Of a stretch of 9,834 nt of DNA, positions 5,281 to 9,834 are shown one piece after another. The stretch is from the NCBI GenBank assembly GCA_027077185.1, contig JALTGJ010000259.1, positions 1 to 9,834 on the forward strand. The letters are read 5' to 3'. The translations under genes and the position numbers were made by a program. The DNA comes from Spirochaetales bacterium (lineage in GTDB: Bacteria; Spirochaetota; Spirochaetia; B11-G9). Position 1 is the first letter of the stretch; each line of letters starts with the position of its first letter. A model generated the notes under the pieces. It was not told the DNA's origin and searched no databases. It worked only from the letters and a program-made list of their open reading frames with translations.

Positions 5281-7758
5281 CTATAATTTTGCTCCCAGGT
5301 AGGAAGCAAGCCTTAATAAATCTGCAAAAACTCCTCCTGCAGTAACATGAGGACCGGCTCCCGGTCCCTGAACAACAAGGGGCTGCTCATTATAGCGGTC
5401 TGTGGTAAAAGCTACTATATTATCCGTTCCGGATATCCCTGCAAAGGGGTGATTTTTAGGATAACTTTTCAACAGTACTTCACATTTACCGGTAGATTCT
5501 ATAATACCGGTATATTTTATTACCTCATTTTTTGCGGCAGCATTTTTATAAAGACTATCCAGTTCAGCATCCATTATACTGAGTTTAGACATAAATTCAT
5601 CTATGCTTACATTCACCAGTTCTTCCGGAACAAGACTTTTAACAGGAATATCCTCAATTTCTATACTCTGACCTGCTTCCCTTGCAAGAATAACTGTTTT
5701 CCTTACAATATCCATTCCTGAAAGATCATCTCTGGGATCAGGTTCTGTAAACCCTAGCTCTCTTGCTTCTTTAACCAGGGTACTAAATGGTTTAGTTCCA
5801 TCAAAACGCCAGAAAAGATATGCCAGTGTTCCTGAAAAAACTCCCTCAATTTTTTTTATCTTGTCACCGGTTAATATTAAATCCCTTAATGTTCCAATTA
5901 TAGGAAGTCCTGCTCCAACTGTTGTTTCATATAAAAAATGTACAGATCTGTCTCGGGCTTCTTTCTTTAATTGAAGGTAATTCGGCATAGCCTGGGTTCC
6001 GGCCTTTTTATTTGGTGTAATAATATGTATCCCTTTACGGACCCAGTTCAGATAGTTCGAAGGAATAAGCTCAGATGAAGTGCAGTCAATTATAACCCTG
6101 TGGGGAATATATTCCGAATTGACAAATTTTGTAAATTTCGTAATATCCGCTTTTTTATCTGAGCTTTTAAGTTTCTCCCTCCAATCTGAAGTTACAAGAC
6201 TCAAATCAGAAGTTACCATTCCGGAAGAACGGGAGATCCCCCTTACTCTCAAATCTATTCCAAAACTATTTTTAAGACGTTCAGATTCACTTGAAAGCTG
6301 ATCCAGTAATGTACTTCCAATTAATCCGGGACCTATAACACCAATACTCAAAGTAAGATTTGAAAGATAAAAGCCCGAATGAACAGCTCTTAAAGCTCTT
6401 GTTGAATCTTCAGATTTAATAACTGCACTTATATTTCTTTCCGATGATCCCTGGGCTATTGCCCTGACATTAACACCTGCCTTTCCCAGGGCACCAAAAA
6501 ACTTTGCTGATATACCAGGAATGCCTGACATAAGATCACCAACAGCACCTAATATAGCACAATCAGGTTCTGCTTCAATAAAATTAATTTTAAAACTATC
6601 AAGCTCCGGTTTAAAAATTTCCATTGCAATTTGCTTTGCCTGATCGGCCTGATCAGAGGCAACCCCACAGCATATAGAGTGTTCACTGGAAGCCTGGCTA
6701 ATTGTAATTACAGAAATTCCCTTTTTATGCAGTGCCGAGAAAAGCCTGGAGGAAATTCCGGGAACTCCTACCATACCAGATCCCTCTATGTTCAAAAGTG
6801 AAATATTATCGACTATTGAAAACCCCTTTATAAGACTATTCCAGCTGTCCCCGGATAAATTGGAAATTGATGTCCCTTTAGATTCTAAATTATCTATACT
6901 GCGTATTCTTATAGGTATTTTTTTATGAATGGCATAAGTAAATGCAGCAGGATGAAGTGTTTTTGCTCCAAAATAAGCAAGTTCTGTTGCCTCAGCATAA
7001 CTAAGTCGGGGAATTGTAACTGCTGCCGGGACTTTATCAGGATCTGCACTTTTAACACCATCAGAATTGGTCCAGAATACAAGTTCTTCAGCTACGAGCA
7101 GATTTGCATAAACAGAAGCTGTAACTTCCATTCCATGAAGACCAAGAGAAAGCGACCTCCCATTCCCTGTCATACCCCTGCCACCTGTTGCAACAAAAAT
7201 ATCAATGCTGCTGTTTTTCTCCAAAAAAGCATTTAGTTTAAGAGAAGAAGCTTCCATATGAATAGTTATACCACTGTATTCTCTTTCAACCTCCAATATT
7301 TCTTTGGAATTTATCCTTCCAGCAGCCAAGCCTTCGGAGATAAACTGTTCACACAGCATCTGGGTTATCCAAAGATTTCCTAATCCGCTTACATATTCCC
7401 TTGTAACATCTGAACATTCACCAACCAGCCACACAGACTTAAGAACCTCTTCAATATTCTGAAAATTCTGTCTTATATCCGCTTCGAGAATATGCCTTTG
7501 ATCTGAAGAACTAATTTCCCGTACAAGAGCAAGCTGGTCACTCTTCAACTTCTCCATTCCAGACCACAGCAGCTCCTTCCTTGACATAGCAAGTACAATT
7601 AATTTTTCCAGATTTTTTTCAAGTTCTCTGTTTTGAGAAGCAACTATTACAAGTTTTTTATTTTTATACCTATGAACAACCTTAAGTATTTTATCCAAAC
7701 CTTCTTTAGTTGAATATAATTCCCTGTCAAATTTGTATACTAAAAAATTTTTCCCCAT
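5281..7758 (-). CDS. thrA: Bifunctional aspartokinase/homoserine dehydrogenase with a degenerate kinase domain
   Basis: An 825-residue ThrA/MetL-like fusion (E. coli ThrA has 820). Residues 1-305 are the aspartokinase fold, about 310-465 two ACT-type regulatory repeats (QASSEHSI 355-362, AQGSSERNIS 435-444), and 470-825 homoserine dehydrogenase, which reduces aspartate semialdehyde to homoserine. The dehydrogenase half is complete: nucleotide loop G-x-G near 476-481, DCTSS (558-562), TPNKKA (581-586), EPDPRDDLSGMD (672-683) with D683 and K687, and GPGAG (798-802). The kinase half is not: KFGGTS is KFDREL (9-14), the RGEKMS site reads LGNLWI (126-131), and the LGRGGSD motif reads LGLHGME (205-211), so catalytic Arg and Asp are gone. 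WTNSDG (229-234) and YFGAKTLHP (262-270) remain. The likely role is homoserine synthesis under threonine control. The ATG at 7758 has AGGGA 6 bases upstream; an in-frame ATG at 7824 lies inside a terminator. Confidence 0.93.
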   Translation of the reverse strand: MGKNFLVYKFDRELYSTKEGLDKILKVVHRYKNKKLVIVASQNRELEKNLEKLIVLAMSRKELLWSGMEKLKSDQLALVREISSSDQRHILEADIRQNFQNIEEVLKSVWLVGECSDVTREYVSGLGNLWITQMLCEQFISEGLAAGRINSKEILEVEREYSGITIHMEASSLKLNAFLEKNSSIDIFVATGGRGMTGNGRSLSLGLHGMEVTASVYANLLVAEELVFWTNSDGVKSADPDKVPAAVTIPRLSYAEATELAYFGAKTLHPAAFTYAIHKKIPIRIRSIDNLESKGTSISNLSGDSWNSLIKGFSIVDNISLLNIEGSGMVGVPGISSRLFSALHKKGISVITISQASSEHSICCGVASDQADQAKQIAMEIFKPELDSFKINFIEAEPDCAILGAVGDLMSGIPGISAKFFGALGKAGVNVRAIAQGSSERNISAVIKSEDSTRALRAVHSGFYLSNLTLSIGVIGPGLIGSTLLDQLSSESERLKNSFGIDLRVRGISRSSGMVTSDLSLVTSDWREKLKSSDKKADITKFTKFVNSEYIPHRVIIDCTSSELIPSNYLNWVRKGIHIITPNKKAGTQAMPNYLQLKKEARDRSVHFLYETTVGAGLPIIGTLRDLILTGDKIKKIEGVFSGTLAYLFWRFDGTKPFSTLVKEARELGFTEPDPRDDLSGMDIVRKTVILAREAGQSIEIEDIPVKSLVPEELVNVSIDEFMSKLSIMDAELDSLYKNAAAKNEVIKYTGIIESTGKCEVLLKSYPKNHPFAGISGTDNIVAFTTDRYNEQPLVVQGPGAGPHVTAGGVFADLLRLASYLGAKL

Positions 7759-7764
7759 ATCTGT

Positions 7765-7769
7765 TCCCT
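7765..7769 (-). promoter_or_regulatory. Ribosome binding site fixing the thrA start
   Basis: AGGGA on the minus strand, 6 bases before ATG 7756-7758. The upstream in-frame ATG (7822-7824) has no good site and falls in the loop side of the rpmB terminator, so the 22-residue extension it would add is not real. Confidence 0.7.
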
Positions 7770-7796
7770 GTTTTCTCACAAAATTTTCGTTTGGGC

Positions 7797-7833
7797 AATA
7801 AAAAACCTGAAATACGCTTTGCATACTTCAGGT
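7797..7833 (-). terminator. Strong intrinsic terminator between rpmB and thrA
   Basis: On the minus strand arms 7833-7821 and 7817-7805 form a 13-pair stem: ACCTGAA with TTCAGGT, then a G-U pair and TATGC with GCGTA. The loop is AAA, and six U residues followed by AUU come directly after. This is a textbook Rho-independent terminator starting 30 bases after the rpmB stop. It also rules out the longer thrA reading frame as coding. Confidence 0.9.
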
Positions 7834-7844
7834 CTGAATGGCCA

Positions 7845-7873
7845 ATTATAGTCTGTTAAAAACTACAGTTTAA
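7845..7873 (-). promoter_or_regulatory. Possible thrA promoter with a perfect -10 box, just upstream of the terminator
   Basis: TATAAT (7845-7850) on the minus strand. The best -35 candidates are TTAAAC at 17 bases (7868-7873, three of six) or TTGTTA at 20 bases (7871-7876, four of six), both within the last codons of rpmB. Start would be near 7838, so the terminator hairpin would be the first thing transcribed. The region after the terminator (7759-7796) is too short and lacks a recognisable promoter. Confidence 0.4.
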
Positions 7874-8090
7874 CAACCTTGCCACTCCTCAGGCACCTGG
7901 TGCATACCTTAACTGTCTTTGTAGTTCCTTTAATCATTGTTTTTACTTTTACAATATTGGGTTTAAAAACTCTTTTCGACTTAACACCAATATGCTGACC
8001 GGCACCACCCTTTTTCTTAGGGAGTCCCTTTCTTGGTACACTGTGACCAGCTACAGTACCTTTTCCACAAATATCACATCTTCGAGCCAT
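7863..8090 (-). CDS. rpmB: 50S ribosomal protein L28, zinc-binding (four-cysteine) form
   Basis: A 75-residue basic protein of the large ribosomal subunit. It begins MARRCDICGKG and ends CTRCLRSGKVVKL; C5, C8, C63 and C66 form two CxxC pairs that in the so-called C+ form of L28 bind one zinc ion. The central GHSVPRKG and FKPNIVKVK segments are typical of the family, and length is normal. The start is supported by GAGGA (8098-8102), 7 bases from the ATG. It is flanked by its own promoter and a strong terminator, so it is probably transcribed alone despite lying between same-strand genes. The sequence type, with KKKGGAGQHIGVKSKR in the middle, resembles spirochaete L28 from memory; this is one basis for the organism guess. 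Nothing looks damaged. Confidence 0.98.
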   Translation of the reverse strand: MARRCDICGKGTVAGHSVPRKGLPKKKGGAGQHIGVKSKRVFKPNIVKVKTMIKGTTKTVKVCTRCLRSGKVVKL

Positions 8091-8136
8091 ATTTTAATCC
8101 TCACTTGAGTAGTTATCTACCAGCAGTTTGAGCAAG

Positions 8137-8165
8137 AACATAGCAAATATACATAAAGATGTAAA
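8137..8165 (-). promoter_or_regulatory. rpmB promoter, extended -10 type
   Basis: Minus strand TTTACA (8160-8165, five of six to TTGACA), 17 bases, then TATGTT (8137-8142, four of six) preceded by TGC, an extended -10. The start would be near 8130, giving a leader of about 40 bases before the ATG. The 104-base gap to the upstream gene shows no good terminator; only a weak three-pair stem GGC-AGTA-GCC is visible near 8188-8197. Confidence 0.65.
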
Positions 8166-8206
8166 GAGGAAAAAGTAATATTTTTAGGCTACTGCCACAT
8201 TTATTA

Positions 8207-9834
8207 TCAATATAAACAACGAAGTTCCCCGGCACGAATTGAATCCAGCTGAAATACTGCAGCTTCAACCTTCTTTGCACTACCAGTAAAATGATTCGGA
8301 TACTTTAATAAAAAATTATTCATCTCCTCAGTTTTTCCTGGATATTTAACCAGATATTTAGGAATAATATAGTTCTTATAGTATGAATCAATGTTTTCGA
8401 TTTTCTGCTGCATCAAATATGCCTGAAACTCATTTACAACAAGATATGGATCTTCTATTTCATAGTGTTTCCAATCCAGAAAATTATACCAAAACTGCTT
8501 TTCAGGCTCCTCAAGGCTGTCCCAAACAGCCTTTACTGCCGGTTCGTAACGTTTATCAGAAAAATAAACTCCATGATATCCTTCATGGGTTATAAAAAGA
8601 TATCTCAAACGGGGTGATGATTCCATTGTAAATGACAATATTCCACCTGATGAAGGTAAATAGCCATTCTCAGATTTATAAATTATTTTATTTGCTAAAA
8701 GGATATCTCTTAGTTCATACTCTTCCGGATTAAGAACAAAATTCTTTTTTTCTGTAACAGAAAAAAACTCTGCCAGATCCTGGGCTCTGTAATCATGTGC
8801 ATTCCAACCGTGCAGACCCGAAAGTTCCCTGTTTTTTAAAAGCTTTCCGGTAAATCCGTCTTTTTCAAGAAAAAAAGTAATTCTTTTGAGAAAAGCTGAT
8901 TGTAAAGCATAATCCCTAAAATCCAGAATAAGAATATCGGGAAATAAATTCCACGAAAATATTTCCATATCGCTTCTTCTCCAGGAAGTTTCTCTATAAT
9001 TTAAAATTGTACCAATATCTGCAGGTACAGGATTATAATCAATAGGAACCATAGTAGAAAACGGTGTAATCTCTATTTTCCTGACCTTAAAACCAGAGTC
9101 AGTATGTTTTACAGTTAAACCAGTAGGTACAAAATCAAGTGATTCAGAATAAAAATATAGATCTGTCTCTCCTTTTCTGGGAATAAGACCGAAACTTTTC
9201 CTGTGATTATCGGAAAAAATTTCAATTTCAGGTTCTGTCTCTCCATCACCTGAATATTCGTAACTTAGTTCTACCCGTACCTGATTAAACCTTTTATTCG
9301 AATTCATTGATAAAGGAGCAAATGAATATGTATAGGGGTTTTCTATAGTAAAACCCTTTCGAATAACCGTAATTGTAAAGTTATTTTCCGTCATAAGAGA
9401 AAACCCTGAATTTAAGCGCTCAACACCGGCCTTTTGAATATGAAAGCTGCCAATATCCTTTTTTCGGCTGGCTGGCTTAACTTTGAATGAACTTATTGCA
9501 GTCCCCTCTAATACAGGTATTTGATATCTCAATACACTTGTGGAAACAGGAAGATTAATCTCTTTGACTGTTCCATCCTTAAAATGTAGATCCAGAACAG
9601 TAGCAAAAAGTGATGAATACTGTATATAAAAAGCATCTGCCTGATTTACAATTCTAAAGGGAGTTTTTAAGCTATACAGCGGTGTGGAGTAATTATTATT
9701 AAGGAAAATCATATAACCTTCCTGTAAATTTTTTACTCCGGGCTTTTCTATAAGTTTTTTCTCAATTCCATACCCATTAAAGGATAAGGACTCTGTATTA
9801 CTAAGACAGGAAAAAGAAAGAAAACCTATAAGAA
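8207..9834 (-). CDS. Uncharacterised lipoprotein with gluzincin-like zinc metallopeptidase domain (5' end cut by window)
   Basis: I do not recognise a named gene. The frame stays open to the right edge, giving 541 visible residues plus a missing start; the Met at 9712 is internal. The first visible residues, LIGFLSFSC-LSNTES, are the end of a lipoprotein signal peptide, so the mature protein would be acylated and anchored to a membrane on its periplasmic or outer face. Numbering from the first visible full codon: about 40-260 is rich in alternating beta-strand patterns and resembles one or two sandwich domains. A polar block LHGWNAHDYRAQDLAEFF follows at 340-357. HEGYH lies at 416-420 (bases 8573-8587) and NEFQAY at 467-472, whose Glu (8429-8431) could be the third zinc ligand. 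HExxH plus a downstream Glu about 50 residues later fits a gluzincin protease. It ends in TGA. Proteolysis is inferred from motifs only; substrate is unknown. Confidence 0.8.
   Translation of the reverse strand, partial: LIGFLSFSCLSNTESLSFNGYGIEKKLIEKPGVKNLQEGYMIFLNNNYSTPLYSLKTPFRIVNQADAFYIQYSSLFATVLDLHFKDGTVKEINLPVSTSVLRYQIPVLEGTAISSFKVKPASRKKDIGSFHIQKAGVERLNSGFSLMTENNFTITVIRKGFTIENPYTYSFAPLSMNSNKRFNQVRVELSYEYSGDGETEPEIEIFSDNHRKSFGLIPRKGETDLYFYSESLDFVPTGLTVKHTDSGFKVRKIEITPFSTMVPIDYNPVPADIGTILNYRETSWRRSDMEIFSWNLFPDILILDFRDYALQSAFLKRITFFLEKDGFTGKLLKNRELSGLHGWNAHDYRAQDLAEFFSVTEKKNFVLNPEEYELRDILLANKIIYKSENGYLPSSGGILSFTMESSPRLRYLFITHEGYHGVYFSDKRYEPAVKAVWDSLEEPEKQFWYNFLDWKHYEIEDPYLVVNEFQAYLMQQKIENIDSYYKNYIIPKYLVKYPGKTEEMNNFLLKYPNHFTGSAKKVEAAVFQLDSIRAGELRCLY

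Noticed and set aside
5347..7236. Plus-strand open frames at 5347-5721, 6080-6301 and 6925-7236
   Set aside because: All are antisense to thrA, whose motifs are unambiguous on the minus strand.
7759..7824. N-terminal extension of thrA starting at the ATG at 7822-7824
   Set aside because: It has no ribosome site and its codons coincide with the 13-pair rpmB terminator and U-run. The ATG at 7758 has AGGGA at 6 bases and gives a length close to E. coli ThrA.
8188..8197. GGC-AGTA-GCC stem after the lipoprotein gene as terminator
   Set aside because: Only three pairs, and the following bases are TAAAAATATT rather than a U-run.
8383..8595. Plus-strand open frame of 70 codons opposite the lipoprotein gene
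   Set aside because: It lies over the HExxH region of the minus-strand gene, which is clearly coding, and shows no features of its own.

Overview
The window reads as ordinary chromosomal DNA from a low-GC diderm bacterium, most likely a spirochaete (Spirochaetota). This is inferred from three things: the type of ribosomal protein L28; a sugar/nucleoside-type binding protein whose signal peptide ends in FA-GGGKES with no lipobox cysteine; and a lipoprotein with a loose, spirochaete-like lipobox. No database search was possible. All seven genes lie on the minus strand, so transcription runs from high to low coordinates. The first gene (at the right edge) and the last (at the left edge) are cut by the window.

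In transcription order: (1) 9834-8207, an uncharacterised lipoprotein whose C-terminal domain carries HEGYH and a later NEFQAY, the pattern of a gluzincin zinc metallopeptidase. Its N-terminus lies outside the window. (2) 8090-7863, rpmB (L28, zinc-binding four-cysteine form), with its own extended -10 promoter and a strong intrinsic terminator after it. (3) 7758-5281, thrA, a fused aspartokinase/homoserine dehydrogenase, followed by (4) 5161-3899, thrC, threonine synthase. They form a threonine unit without thrB between them. The dehydrogenase half of ThrA is intact, but the kinase half has lost its hallmark catalytic motifs and looks like a pseudo-kinase kept as a regulatory or structural domain.

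After a 265-base gap with a good promoter and an operator-like palindrome comes an ABC uptake system of the BMP/PnrA (purine nucleoside or nucleobase) type: (5) 3633-2530, periplasmic binding protein; a hairpin between genes; (6) 2451-913, double-domain ATPase; (7) 898-1, first permease, cut at the left edge. A second permease would be expected beyond position 1.

The points most worth a second look are the apparently dead aspartokinase domain, the lipoprotein metallopeptidase, and the rpmB-thrA junction, where a perfect -10 box sits immediately upstream of a strong terminator. I saw no tRNA, rRNA, CRISPR array, insertion sequence or phage gene. Three start sites were set from ribosome binding sites, terminator position or open upstream frame rather than by taking the longest frame.
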